Source of the DNA: Lysobacterales bacterium
GTDB taxonomy: Bacteria; Pseudomonadota; Gammaproteobacteria; Xanthomonadales; Xanthomonadaceae
Direction: 5' to 3'
Assembly (NCBI GenBank): GCA_014946745.1
Contig: JADCRD010000001.1
Coordinates: forward strand, 1,610,427 to 1,674,426
Length of the DNA stretch: 64,000 nucleotides
The notes under the pieces were generated by a model. The model was given only the letters and a program-made list of their open reading frames with translations. It was not told where the DNA came from and did not search any database. Shown here in pieces: positions 7,541 to 17,800 of this stretch. How positions within the stretch are numbered: position 1 is the first letter of the stretch; each line of letters opens with the position of its first letter. A program made the translations under genes and the position numbers.

Positions 7541-9933
7541 TGTTCGGGTTCTCCGCCGCCGAACCACTCGCGCACGCGCGCCATCGGGCAGCCGTCATAG
7601 GTTTCTGGGGTGTAGCCGCGAATGAAGGCGAAGCGGCGTGCGCCGGGGCAGCCTTCGTCGGTGAGGGCGAAATTGTCGGCGGACAGCCACGCGAACTCCA
7701 GCCCCTCGTCGCCCACGTTCAGCGGCGCGCTGGGCAGGCGCTTGAACAGACTGGTCCAAACCCGCATCGCACCCGAGGCGCCATACAGCCCGGTCGGCGC
7801 ATTGCCGTCGTTGCCCACCCAGACGACAGCGAGGTGGGAGCCGGTGTAGCCGGCAAACCAGCTGTCGCGGCTGTCGTTGCTGGTGCCGGTCTTGCCGGCC
7901 GGCTGCAGGTGACCGAGGCCGTCGGCGTACAGGCGACGCCCTGTGCCGCTGCGCGCGGCCTCCTGCAGGGCGATGCCGATCAGCCGCGCGGCGAGGGCGT
8001 CGCCAGGCTGGGGTGGCTCCGAGGCCTTCTCGTAGCGGGTCAAGGTCTGCCCCTGTGCGTCCAGCACGCCGCGCACAGCGCGCAGCGGCTGCAGACGCCC
8101 CCCGGAGGCGACGAACTGATACAGCTGAGCCATCTGATAGGGGCTCATGTCGACCGCGCCGAGCAGCAGCGAAGGGTGGGCGGGCGGATGCGTGCCGGAC
8201 AGCGCCTCGATCAACCGGCTGACGCGATCGACGCCCAGCTCCATGCCCAGCCGCACCGTCGCCTGGTTGTAGGACTGCGCCAGCGCCTGCAGCAGGGTGA
8301 CGGTGCCGTGGCTGATGTCATCCGAGTTGGCCGGCGCCCAGGTCTGGCCGTTGGGCAGACGCAGCTCGATCGGCTGGTCCTCGACCGGCGTGGCCAGCGC
8401 GTAGCGCCCCGGCTGGGCCAGCGCCAGCAGATACACGAAAGGCTTGATCAGCGAGCCGACGGGGCGCTGGGCGTCGAGCGCGCGGTTGAAGCCGCTGCCC
8501 TCGCCTTCGCGATCACCCACCAGGGCCAGCACTTCGCCACGCTCGCTGTCGGTGAGCACGACCGCCGCCTGCAGCTCGGGGCGGCCTTGCGTCTGCAGCT
8601 CCGCCAGCTGCTCGCGCGCGGCGCGCTCGGCCAGCGACTGCGCCAGCGGCGACAGCGTGGTGTGGATGGTGAGCCCTGCGCCACGCAGGTCCTCGGCCTT
8701 GTAGTCGCGCTCCAGCTGGGTGCGCACCAGGGCCAGGAAGGACGGCGCACGGTTGCCGGCCAGTCCGACCTGGCGCTTGATGCCGAGTGGCAGTGCGGCC
8801 TCGCGCTCGGCGGTCGCGGCATCGATCAGGCCGGTCTCGGCCATCTGGTTCAGCACGCGGTTGCGTCGCGTCAGGGCGCGCTCTGCGTGGCGGCGCGGGT
8901 CGTAGTAGGACGGCCCGCGGATCATGCCGATGATCAGGGCGATCTCATGCGGCTTGAGCTGGCCCAGCTCGCGGCCGAACCAGAAATCCGCGGCTGCGGC
9001 CACGCCGTGGATGGCCTGGTTGCCCTGCTGGCCGAGGAAGATCTCGTTGAGGTAGGCCTCCAGGATCTGTGCCTTGGAGAAGCGGCGCTCCATCGCCAGC
9101 GCGTGCAGGGCCTCTTTCACCTTGCGCCACAGGGCCTGCTCGCGCGTCAGGTAGAGGTTGCGGGCGAGCTGCTGGGTGAGCGTGCTGGCGCCCTGTCGCA
9201 CCTCGCCCTCGCGCAGGTTGACCCAGGCGGCACGGACGATGCCGCTGAAATCGACGCCGATGTGGTGCTTGAAATCGCGGTCCTCGACCGCCTGCAGACT
9301 CATCACGAACAGCGGCGGCACATCCTCCAGCCGCACCAGCCGGCGCTCCTCGCGCTTCTCTCCGTACAGGGTGGCTATGCGCGCGGGGTCCACGCGCAGC
9401 TCGCGCACCGCAGCACCCGCGGCATCGGTCAGCGAGCGCACCCGCCCCTGCGCGAGCTGCACGCGCACGCTGCGCGAGGGCTGGGGGCCGTCGACGTCGA
9501 CAAAGGCGCGCGTCGTCAGCTGCACCGTGCTGCCGTTGACGCCGTAACTACCGGCTTCGCGGCCCTGGCCGTCCTCGCGATAGCCAGCGGCGTCGAGTTC
9601 AGCGCGCAGGCCGGCGACGCTCATCGGCAGGCCCACATCAAGGCGCAGCGGCCTCGCCATCACCCGCGTCGGCACCTGCCAGGTCAGCGCGGCGAAGTCT
9701 GCCGCAACGCGCTGGTCGATGACGTAGAAGTAGGGCGCGAGAAACCCCGCTGACAGGCCGAAGCCGAGCAGCAGGACCGGCTTCAGCAGCCTCCAGAGCT
9801 GTCCAGGCCAGCGGCGCTCGGCCGGCGCGACGGGTGTCTGACGCGTGGTGTTCTGTCGACTCAAGGGGGAGGTCCGATCCGGCGGCGGCGGGCTGGCCGC
9901 CGGCGCAGTGTAGCCATCCGGGGGCGGCCGCAT
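7537..9933 (-). CDS. mrcB: penicillin-binding protein 1B (bifunctional transglycosylase/transpeptidase)
   Basis: This is a class A PBP that polymerises lipid II and cross-links peptidoglycan in the periplasm. One N-terminal membrane helix (about residues 50-72) precedes a UB2H-like segment. The GT51 domain has its catalytic Glu at 217 (AVEDRDFKHHIGVD) and the QGASTLTQQLARN motif. The transpeptidase has Ser494 in SLIK, SYN at 554-556 and KTGTS starting at 681. The ATG at 9933 is chosen because the 20 upstream residues look non-conserved; a start at 9993 is possible. Its stop overlaps the start of the lipoprotein gene. The partner outer-membrane activator (LpoB) is not visible nearby. Confidence 0.95.
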   Translation of the reverse strand: MRPPPDGYTAPAASPPPPDRTSPLSRQNTTRQTPVAPAERRWPGQLWRLLKPVLLLGFGLSAGFLAPYFYVIDQRVAADFAALTWQVPTRVMARPLRLDVGLPMSVAGLRAELDAAGYREDGQGREAGSYGVNGSTVQLTTRAFVDVDGPQPSRSVRVQLAQGRVRSLTDAAGAAVRELRVDPARIATLYGEKREERRLVRLEDVPPLFVMSLQAVEDRDFKHHIGVDFSGIVRAAWVNLREGEVRQGASTLTQQLARNLYLTREQALWRKVKEALHALAMERRFSKAQILEAYLNEIFLGQQGNQAIHGVAAAADFWFGRELGQLKPHEIALIIGMIRGPSYYDPRRHAERALTRRNRVLNQMAETGLIDAATAEREAALPLGIKRQVGLAGNRAPSFLALVRTQLERDYKAEDLRGAGLTIHTTLSPLAQSLAERAAREQLAELQTQGRPELQAAVVLTDSERGEVLALVGDREGEGSGFNRALDAQRPVGSLIKPFVYLLALAQPGRYALATPVEDQPIELRLPNGQTWAPANSDDISHGTVTLLQALAQSYNQATVRLGMELGVDRVSRLIEALSGTHPPAHPSLLLGAVDMSPYQMAQLYQFVASGGRLQPLRAVRGVLDAQGQTLTRYEKASEPPQPGDALAARLIGIALQEAARSGTGRRLYADGLGHLQPAGKTGTSNDSRDSWFAGYTGSHLAVVWVGNDGNAPTGLYGASGAMRVWTSLFKRLPSAPLNVGDEGLEFAWLSADNFALTDEGCPGARRFAFIRGYTPETYDGCPMARVREWFGGGEPEQ

Positions 9934-10024
9934 TCCGTCGTGGCAAAGACGGGTTCGGGCAGGATTCGGGCAGGCCCACCTGCCGCGCGCCAAAGGCGCC
10001 GCGCTGGCCTCGCCTGCAAGCGGT

Positions 10025-10033
10025 TGCGATAAT
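10025..10033 (+). promoter_or_regulatory. possible extended -10 promoter upstream of the large glycosyltransferase
   Basis: TGCGATAAT reads as an extended -10 element (TG-n-GATAAT) about 78 nt before the TTG start of the glycosyltransferase fusion. I see no good -35, which extended -10 promoters can lack. It lies in the divergent gap with mrcB. Confidence 0.4.
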
Positions 10034-10111
10034 CCGGGGCTTTACCGCGCCCGCCAATCTCGAATCGCGTCCGCGACGGCTCGCCCGCCGCATCAAGCCA
10101 TCGGAATCTCC

Positions 10112-13100
10112 TTGAACTTCAGCGCCCTGTCAGACGGCACCCACCCCGCCGTGCTCTGCCTCTACGCCAAGCATCTCGCGCCGGGTCAAACCCGCCTGGA
10201 TGCGCTGCCGCACCAAGCCTGCCTCGCGGGTCTGGCCGGCGACCTCATCGTGCTGCAGGCCGGCGATGCCGCCAGCGCACTGCAGAGCGCGCTGCTCGCG
10301 CAGCCCGGCTGCCCGGTGCTGCTGCTCGATCTCGACGCCGGGCTGCCGCCCTTCGCCGCACTGAGAGTGCTGCGTCTGCCGCGCAGCGAGCGCGTGCTGA
10401 GTGCGCTGGACGCGCAGTGCCTCGGTTCGCTGGACGTGGACGCGGGCGCGCTGGATCGCCTGTGCTGGCTGAGCGCGCCCGCGCAGCCACTGCCCAGCCC
10501 TGACTTCGATCTGCGCTGCTGTCGCATTCCAGCCGCGCGGGTCGCGCAGTTCGCTGAGCTGCTCGCCGTGGCGCAGGCACCGGCGCTGCCGGCGGATTGC
10601 GAAGCCGAGGTCTACGCGCGGGTCTGCCTCCCGGCCAGCGGGCAGTCGCCGCACGTGGCCAGCCCGCTCGGCGAAGGACTGTCCGCGCGACTGCGGCCGC
10701 TGACACGCGAGGCAGTACCGGCAGGCTATCCGGGTCTCGACGGCAAGCCGGTGCTGCTGCACGCGCTGCACGGATGGGGCGGCGGCAGCGAGCGCTTCGT
10801 CAAGGACCTGATCGAAGCGGACTCCAGCGCCCATCACCTGCTGCTGCAAGCGGTCAGCGATCCCGATCGCCGGCTGACAGGCGTGTCGCTGGCGCTGCGG
10901 CTCGCGCCCGGGCGCGGGGCTCTGCGCGAGCATCCGCTGGCCTCGCCGATCCTGACCACGGCAGTGCAGTCCAGCGAGTGTGCGGAGTTTCTGGACGCCC
11001 TGTGTGCCGACTTCGGCGTCGGTGGGGTCCTGGTTTCTTCGCTGATCGGGCTCAGCTTGGACGTGCTGCGCACGGGGCTGCCGACGGCCGTGGTCTGCCA
11101 CGACTACCACCCGCTCTGGCCCAGCCTGCACGCGGACTTCGGTGCCGATGACTTCGATGCCTCGGAGTCCGCCCTGCGCTCGCACTTGGCCCAGTTGGAG
11201 GGCGCCTCAAGCTTCGCGGAAGTCCGCACCGACGCGTGGATTGCACTGCGCGAGGCCTACGTTCAGGCACTGCTGCAGGCGAACGCGCAGCTCATCGCCC
11301 CGACCGTCAAGGTGCTGGACAACCTGCTGCGGATGGCGCCAGCGCTGCGTCCGCTGCGCACACACTGCATTCCCCACGGTATCGCTCCGTGGGCAGAACC
11401 CTTGCCCCAGGCAGCGGCGCGAGAGAGCGCGGCGCGCCTGCGCGTGCTGGTGCCTGGACGGATCAACGGCGGCAAAGGCGAGCAGCTGCTGGAACGCCTG
11501 ATCCCGCAGCTGCCTGCCGAGGTCGAACTGGTCCTGCTGGGCTGCGGTGCGGCCGGCATGCGCTTCTTTGGGGCCGACCGCGTGCACGTGCTGCTCGACT
11601 ATCGCCGGGACGACCTGCCCCGACTCGTGGCTGAACTCGCTCCGGACATCGCCCTGCTGCCAGCAAGCGTCGCCGAAACCTTCAGCTACACGCTGAGCGA
11701 GCTGCGCCTGCTGGGCTTGCCGGTGTTGGCCACTCGGCTGGGCAGCTACATCGAGCGCATCCAGCATGGACGCGACGGTCTGCTGGTCGATCCGGACGCC
11801 AGCGCCATCGCCCGCGCCCTCAAGTTCATCGCTGCGAATCCCGCCGCGCTGGTGCGCCTGCGCGCGCAGCCCGTGCCGGTGCAGAGCCTGGCAGCGATGG
11901 CGCAGGCCTACTCCGAAGTGCTTGGCGTGCAGCGTCGTTCGGCGCTGGCGCAGGCGTCAGGCCGGCAGGGACTGTTCCTCGTGGAGGCGCTCAGCCTCGC
12001 GGCCCGGCTCAAGGACTCGACGGACGCTGAGCGCGCCTGGCGCGACAGCAGCCGCGCCTGGGAGGCCGAGGCGGGTCAGCGAGCGGCTTGGGCGCGCGAG
12101 CAGGAACGTCTGGCGCAGGAACGCACCGTGTGGGCGGAACGCCTCAACCTGCAGATCGAGTCGCAGAGCCTGCAGATCGAAGTGCAGCAGGGCCTGGCCG
12201 ATGCATTGAGGCAGCAACTCGCGCGCGCGCAGGAGGCGTTGGCCGAACTGCGGGAGCGACTGCTTGCCACACTGCGCGCGGCGGGCGAAGCCGAGTCGCG
12301 GCTCGGCGAGGAGCCGGATGCATCGCAGCTGATCGACGTCGCCAAGGCGCGCTTCGAAGCCCTGGACCACGAAGTGCGTCGTCTGCGCGAATGGGTGAGC
12401 GCTGTCGAACAGCAGCGCAACGCGTTCGAAGCCGAGCGCAACCGTATCCTGCAGAGCAGCTCCTGGAAGCTCACCCGCCCGCTGCGCGGCGTGCGCAAGC
12501 TGATCGAGCGCGGTCTCGCCAGCTTCGGCTTCCGGCGCCAGCGCGCGGGTTCGCTGCTGAACCGCGGCCTGCGCAGCCTGCGCACGCGCGGTGTCGCAGG
12601 AACCTTGAAGCGCATTCGCGCCGAGGTGCGCCCTGAGCTGCCGCCGACCGTGCTCGACGTGCCGGCCAGCGCACCGTTCGCACCGTTCGCCCTGCCCTGC
12701 CCCGAAACGCCGCGGGTCAGCGTGGTGATTCCGGTCTACAACCATCTCGACCACAGCCTCACCTGCCTGCGCTCGATCGCAGCGCACCCCTCGCGGATCG
12801 CGGCCGAGATCCTGGTTGTCGACGATTGCTCCTCGGACGACACCGAAGCCACGCTGCCGCAGATCGAGGGTCTGCGCTACCAGCGCAACCCCGAGAACCT
12901 CGGATTCATCGGCGCCTGCAACGCCGGCGCCGCTGCGGCGCGCGGCGAGTACCTGGTCTTTCTCAACAACGACACCGCCGTGCAGCCGGGCTGGCTGGAT
13001 GCGTTGATCGAGACCTTCGAAACCGAAGACCGCGTGGGCCTGGTCGGCGCGAAACTCATCTACCCCGACGGCCGCCTGCAGGAAGCCGGCGGCATCGTCT

Positions 13101-14593
13101 TCAACGACGCCTCAGGCTGGAACTACGGGCGCTTCGGCGACCCTGCCGCGCCCGAGTACAACTACCTGCGCGAGGTCGACTACTGCTCGGGCGCGGCAAT
13201 CGCGATCCGTGCCGATCTGTTCGCCGAATTCGGCGGCTTCGACCGCCACTACGCGCCGGCCTACTACGAGGACACCGACCTCGCGATGAAGGTCTGGGCC
13301 CACGGGCTGCGCGTGCTCTATCAGCCGAAGTCGGCGGTGGTGCATTTCGAGGGCGTGAGCTCTGGCACCGACACCTCGACTGGCATCAAGGCCTACCAGG
13401 TCGTGAACCAGCAGAAGTTCCTGGAGCGCTGGAGCGAGCGGCTCAAGGCGCACCCCGCACCGGGCACGCCGATCGAAGCCGCACGCCAGCATCGCGACAG
13501 CCGCCGCGTGCTGATCATCGACGCCACCACGCCCACGCCCGATCAGGATTCCGGCTCGCTGCGCATGGTCAACCTGATGCGCGTGCTGCGCGCCGAAGGC
13601 GTGGCGGTGAGCTTCTTCGCTGACAACCGCGCCTTCGTGGAGCGCTACACCGAAGAGCTGCAGCAGCTCGGTGTGGAGGTGCTGTGGCACCCGTTCCTGG
13701 CCGACGTGCCGGGCTGGTTCGCCGAGCACGGACGACGCTTCGACCTGGTCGTGCTGAGCCGGCACTACATCGCCATCCAGTATGTCGACCTGGTGCGCCT
13801 GCACGCGCCACAGGCGCGGCTGGTGTTCGACACCGTCGACCTGCACTACCTGCGCGAACAGCGCGAAGCGGAACTCGCCGACCGCGACGATCTGCGCCGC
13901 CAGGCAGCACAGACCCGCGACAGGGAACTCGACCTGATCCACCGCAGCGACATCACCCTGGTCGTCAGCCCGGTCGAGCAGGCCCTGCTGGCCAGCGAGG
14001 CACCGGGCGCGCGCGTCGACATCCTCTCGAACGTGCACGAGGTGTTCGGCTGCCGCAGGGCTTTCGATGCGCGTCAGGACATCGTCTTCATGGGCGGCTA
14101 CCAGCACACGCCGAATGTCGATGCGGTGCTGTGGTTCGCCAATGAGGTGCTGCCGCTGATCCGCGCCGAGGCGCCCGAGATCACTTTCCACGTGGTCGGC
14201 AGCAAGGCGCCTGACGAAGTGCGTGCGCTGGGCGAACGGCCGGGCGTCATGTTCCAGGGTTTCGTGCCCGACGTGGCGCCCTTCATGGACAACTGTCGTC
14301 TGGCGGTTGCACCGCTGCGCTACGGCGCCGGCGTCAAGGGCAAGGTCAACATGAGCATGAGCTACGGCCAGCCGGTGGTGGCCACGCCGATCGCGATCGA
14401 GGGCATGCACGCTGAGCCGGGCACCGATGTGCTGGTCGCGGAGAGCGCCGAGGACTTCGCTGCAGCGGTGCTGCGCGCCTATCGCGATGGCGAGCTCTGG
14501 CAGCAGCTTTCAGCCGGCGGCCTGGCCAACGTCGAGCGGCATTTCGGCTTTGAAAGCGCACGCCAGGCGGTGCGGGGGCTGTTCGCGGACTGA
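10112..14593 (+). CDS. triple-domain glycosyltransferase fusion (GT4-like, coiled coil, GT2, GT4)
   Basis: This very large cytoplasmic enzyme (1493 residues) probably builds a cell-surface glycan. Residues 1-205 match nothing I recognise. Residues about 213-600 are GT4-like (LHGWGGGSERFV, VLVPGRINGGKGEQL, SVAETFSYTLSELRLLGLPVLA). About 640-786 is a long Ala/Glu/Arg/Gln coiled coil. About 866-1120 is a GT2 domain (PRVSVVIPVYNHLDHS, LVVDDCSSDD, LVFLNNDTAVQPGW, YEDTDLAMKVW). About 1128 to the end is a second GT4 domain (VFMGGYQHTPNVDAVLWF, APLRYGAGVKGKV). The start is a TTG; no in-frame ATG is available upstream. No other sugar genes adjoin it, so the product is unknown. Confidence 0.88.
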   Translation: MNFSALSDGTHPAVLCLYAKHLAPGQTRLDALPHQACLAGLAGDLIVLQAGDAASALQSALLAQPGCPVLLLDLDAGLPPFAALRVLRLPRSERVLSALDAQCLGSLDVDAGALDRLCWLSAPAQPLPSPDFDLRCCRIPAARVAQFAELLAVAQAPALPADCEAEVYARVCLPASGQSPHVASPLGEGLSARLRPLTREAVPAGYPGLDGKPVLLHALHGWGGGSERFVKDLIEADSSAHHLLLQAVSDPDRRLTGVSLALRLAPGRGALREHPLASPILTTAVQSSECAEFLDALCADFGVGGVLVSSLIGLSLDVLRTGLPTAVVCHDYHPLWPSLHADFGADDFDASESALRSHLAQLEGASSFAEVRTDAWIALREAYVQALLQANAQLIAPTVKVLDNLLRMAPALRPLRTHCIPHGIAPWAEPLPQAAARESAARLRVLVPGRINGGKGEQLLERLIPQLPAEVELVLLGCGAAGMRFFGADRVHVLLDYRRDDLPRLVAELAPDIALLPASVAETFSYTLSELRLLGLPVLATRLGSYIERIQHGRDGLLVDPDASAIARALKFIAANPAALVRLRAQPVPVQSLAAMAQAYSEVLGVQRRSALAQASGRQGLFLVEALSLAARLKDSTDAERAWRDSSRAWEAEAGQRAAWAREQERLAQERTVWAERLNLQIESQSLQIEVQQGLADALRQQLARAQEALAELRERLLATLRAAGEAESRLGEEPDASQLIDVAKARFEALDHEVRRLREWVSAVEQQRNAFEAERNRILQSSSWKLTRPLRGVRKLIERGLASFGFRRQRAGSLLNRGLRSLRTRGVAGTLKRIRAEVRPELPPTVLDVPASAPFAPFALPCPETPRVSVVIPVYNHLDHSLTCLRSIAAHPSRIAAEILVVDDCSSDDTEATLPQIEGLRYQRNPENLGFIGACNAGAAAARGEYLVFLNNDTAVQPGWLDALIETFETEDRVGLVGAKLIYPDGRLQEAGGIVFNDASGWNYGRFGDPAAPEYNYLREVDYCSGAAIAIRADLFAEFGGFDRHYAPAYYEDTDLAMKVWAHGLRVLYQPKSAVVHFEGVSSGTDTSTGIKAYQVVNQQKFLERWSERLKAHPAPGTPIEAARQHRDSRRVLIIDATTPTPDQDSGSLRMVNLMRVLRAEGVAVSFFADNRAFVERYTEELQQLGVEVLWHPFLADVPGWFAEHGRRFDLVVLSRHYIAIQYVDLVRLHAPQARLVFDTVDLHYLREQREAELADRDDLRRQAAQTRDRELDLIHRSDITLVVSPVEQALLASEAPGARVDILSNVHEVFGCRRAFDARQDIVFMGGYQHTPNVDAVLWFANEVLPLIRAEAPEITFHVVGSKAPDEVRALGERPGVMFQGFVPDVAPFMDNCRLAVAPLRYGAGVKGKVNMSMSYGQPVVATPIAIEGMHAEPGTDVLVAESAEDFAAAVLRAYRDGELWQQLSAGGLANVERHFGFESARQAVRGLFAD

Positions 14594-14636
14594 GCCTTGT
14601 AGCTTTGGCGCCGCCGGCCTGCTGCCCGGCAGTGCC

Positions 14637-14785
14637 GGCAACACTGAAGAATCCAGCGTCGCCGCGCGTCATGTCGGGCGCGCTCGCGGATCGAGCACGC
14701 GAGGCTGGATCCGCCGAAACCGGGTCCGGCGTCGCCGGGCTCGCCACCACAGAACACGCCTCGGATGGGTTGGGTCCGTGTTGCC
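14637..14785 (+). repeat. structured intergenic element, copy B
   Basis: This copy lies 44 nt after the glycosyltransferase stop, in the same orientation. It is bounded by a perfect 8-bp inverted repeat GGCAACAC/GTGTTGCC (14637-14644 and 14778-14785). It carries the shared core GGGCGCGCTCGCGGATCGAG followed by GGATCC..CCGAAACCGGGTCCGG and the GGATGGG-TCCGTGTTGCC end. It aligns over its length with the reverse strand of copy E. The rest of the 14594-14869 gap shows no gene. Confidence 0.75.
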
Positions 14786-14869
14786 TGCGGTCGGCGACGC
14801 GCGCGGCTCTGTCCGAACGCGCGGATCAGCCGGGCGTCTTCGGGCGCATCGCTCCGTGCGCGATTCGGC

Positions 14870-17800
14870 TCAGGGTTCGTCGACCGGTTCGGGCCCGGTC
14901 GCGGCGTCTTCCGACCGCTGCGGTCCGCGATCGATCACCTCGATCTTCGGTGCGTCCCAGCCGCCTTCGACGCTGTAGAGCGTGCGGTTGATCTGCTTCA
15001 TCGGCGCCTGCAGCACCGCTTGCGCCACTGCGCCCACTGCCGCACCGGCCGGCCCGGCGGTGATCGCACCCAGCGCTGGCAGCACGCTGCCGGTGCGCGG
15101 CAACACCTCGACCTGCAGGGCGTAATCGCGTGCGGCCAGCCCGGTGCGGCCGCGCAGCTTGATCTCGGCAGCCGGGCCATCGATCCGCAGATCTTCGGTG
15201 ACGGCGTTGCCGCCGAGCAGCTGGAAGCTGCCTTCGATGCTGTTGAAGGCCAGTCCGGAGCGGAAAAAGTCGCTGAAATCGAGGGCGAGGCGACGCGGGA
15301 TCTCGGCCAGACTGAGCAGGCCGATGAAGCGTCCAGCGCCCGGCTCAAGCTCCGGCACGCGGCCTTTGCCCACGGTCAGGCGCAGCTGACCGTCAGCCAC
15401 CGAGAACGCGAAGTTGGCCGGCCCGCCCTGCCAGCGCAGGTCCATGTCGGCGCGGGTCTTGCCGCCCTGCACCAGCGGCGTGATGCCGAGCGCGCCCAGC
15501 ATGCGGCCGAGATCGTCACCGCTGAAGCCCAGGGTGAAGCGGCTTTCGCTGCCCTGCAGGGTGCGACTCCAGTCGCCGCGGATGTCCACCGCGAGGTCGG
15601 GCGAGCGCGTCTGCAATCGTTCGACCAGCTGGCCATCCGGACCGCGACGCGTGATCAGCTCCAGGCGGCCAAGCTTTATCTTGCCGAAGCCGGCGTCTTC
15701 GACCTGCAGGTCGATCGGCGGCAAGGCGGTCGGATCGGGCTCCTGCACGCGCCGCGGCGGTGCGTTCGGGTCCTCATCGGGACCCGGTGGCCAGTACAGA
15801 CGCTCGAAGCGGGCCAGCACAGGCTGCTTCGCATCCAACGGCCACTCGATGCGGCCCTGCGCGGCCTCGCCGTCGAGCAGAACCTCGCGGACCTTGTCAT
15901 CACGCATTCGGTAGCGCAGGCGCTGGTCGCCCAGCCCGCGCTCACCGATGCGCAGCTGGCCGGCGAGCAAGTCGATGCTGTCCAGCGCCACGCCCTGCCC
16001 GCCGCCCGCTCCGGCGACGGCGATCCAGGCGGGCGCATCCAGCACCGAGGCGCTGCCGCGCACGGCCAGGCCACGCTCGGGCAGATCGAAGGGCGGCTCA
16101 CCGCCGAACGCGGCCAGGCCGCGGAACTCGGCGGCACTCGCGCCCGGACGCCCCAGCAGCCGCAGCAGCTGGCCCAGGCGCAGATCGATCGAGCCGGCCG
16201 CCAGTGGCATATCGATCCGCAGGTCCAGCGGCAGGGCGTCGTCGGCCGCCTTGCGCAGCGGCGCGGGCAGGCGCAGCTCGGTGCCAGCAAGATCGGAGCG
16301 CACGCGCAGCTGCGGGCCGGGCCCGTCGGAGCGCGGGCGGGCGGGTTCGGCGCCTGCCGCCGGCGCATCGGTCGTCTGCGGCGTTGGCACGTGGAAGTCG
16401 AGCGACCAGCTCGATCGACCGGCGAGATAGGGCTCCAGCCAGTGCAGCTCGGGGCGCAGCGCCAGCAGCGAGTCGGGGCTGAAGCTGCCGCTCAGGCTGG
16501 CCTCGAACACATGCGCCGGCTCAGCGCAGAAGCGGCCAGCGGTCAGACTGAGGCTGGCCGGCTGGCCGTCGAAGCGCACGCCGAGCGCGTCCGCACTGAA
16601 GCCCTCGCGAGTGAAGCGCAGCCGGCCGGCGGCCTCGCCAAAGCGCAGGCCCCACTGCGTGTCGACCAGGTCGGCCTCGGCCAGATCGACTTGCCCCTCG
16701 ATCACCAGCTCGCCCAGATCACGGCGCAGCGGCGCCTCGATGCGCACCTTCGCCTCGCCGCGACCGCCAATGCTCAGGCCGCGCAGGTGCTGTCCGAAGC
16801 GCTGCCATAGCGGGGTCTCGCGCAGCAGGGCGAGCAGGCGGCCGCCGTCGGCGCCGCCCTCAAGGTCCAGCTTCAACACGGGCGCGGCGAAGTCGGCGAC
16901 GCCGCCCGTCGCGCGACGCACCGGTACGCCCAGCACGCGGGCGCTGATCTCGCCATCCAGGCTGTTGTTGAGAAAGCGCGCCCAGCCTTCGATGCGGGTG
17001 CCGATCGGCCAGCCCGGCAGGTAGTTCATGACGACGTCACGCACCTCGGCGCGCGCATCGAACACGCCCTCGAAGTTGCGGAAGGGCCAGTCATCGAGAT
17101 CACCGCGGATCAGCGCCACGCCCGAGACCAGCTCGCCCTCCACCAGGGCGCGCTCCAGCCATTCCACGGTCCGCGGCGGCATGCGGTTGCGCACCCAGAA
17201 CCGGTGCGACGCGCTGATCGAGCCGGGATCGACCAGCGCGCGCAGATCGAGGCTGGGCCGACGGCCGCGGCCGTCCAGCCACACCGTGCCTTCGATCGTG
17301 GCACCGAAGTCGGGGCCCGCGATGCGCAGCGGGCTCAGCTCGATGCGCGGGCCGTCCGCCTCGCGCCAGGCGCTGATCTGGCCGGACAGCGCCGCCGGCA
17401 GCGGCGCGCGCAGACTGTCCGGCGCCTCCAGCGTGAATGCGGGCGCATCCAGCTCGACCGACAGCAGTCCGCCCTGCCCCTGCAGCCGGCCGCTCAGACC
17501 CGAAAAGCCCGGCCGAGCGCCCACCGCAGACAGGCCGAGATCGGACAGGCGCGCCGACAGCGAGATTTGGCCCGCACCGTCCACGCCCAGTTCGAGCGCT
17601 TCCAGCCGACCACGCGGTTGGGCGGCATGCAGCCACGCGAGCAGCTCGGGCTCGATCGGCATCAGCGCCGGCAGCAGTTCGGCGAAGGCGGCGAACTCCA
17701 ACGCATCCAGGCGCAGCGCGAAGCGATCGTCCTGCCAGCGCAGGTCCAGCCCGCTGAGCGAACGCGCATCGTCCGAGCTCAGATCAAAGCGCGGCAGGCT

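Noticed and set aside
6784-9753. A 989-codon open frame on the plus strand opposite yoaA and mrcB
   Set aside because: It lies fully antisense to well-conserved genes, shows no recognisable domain and has the Arg/Gln/Ala-rich composition expected from reading a high-GC gene backwards.
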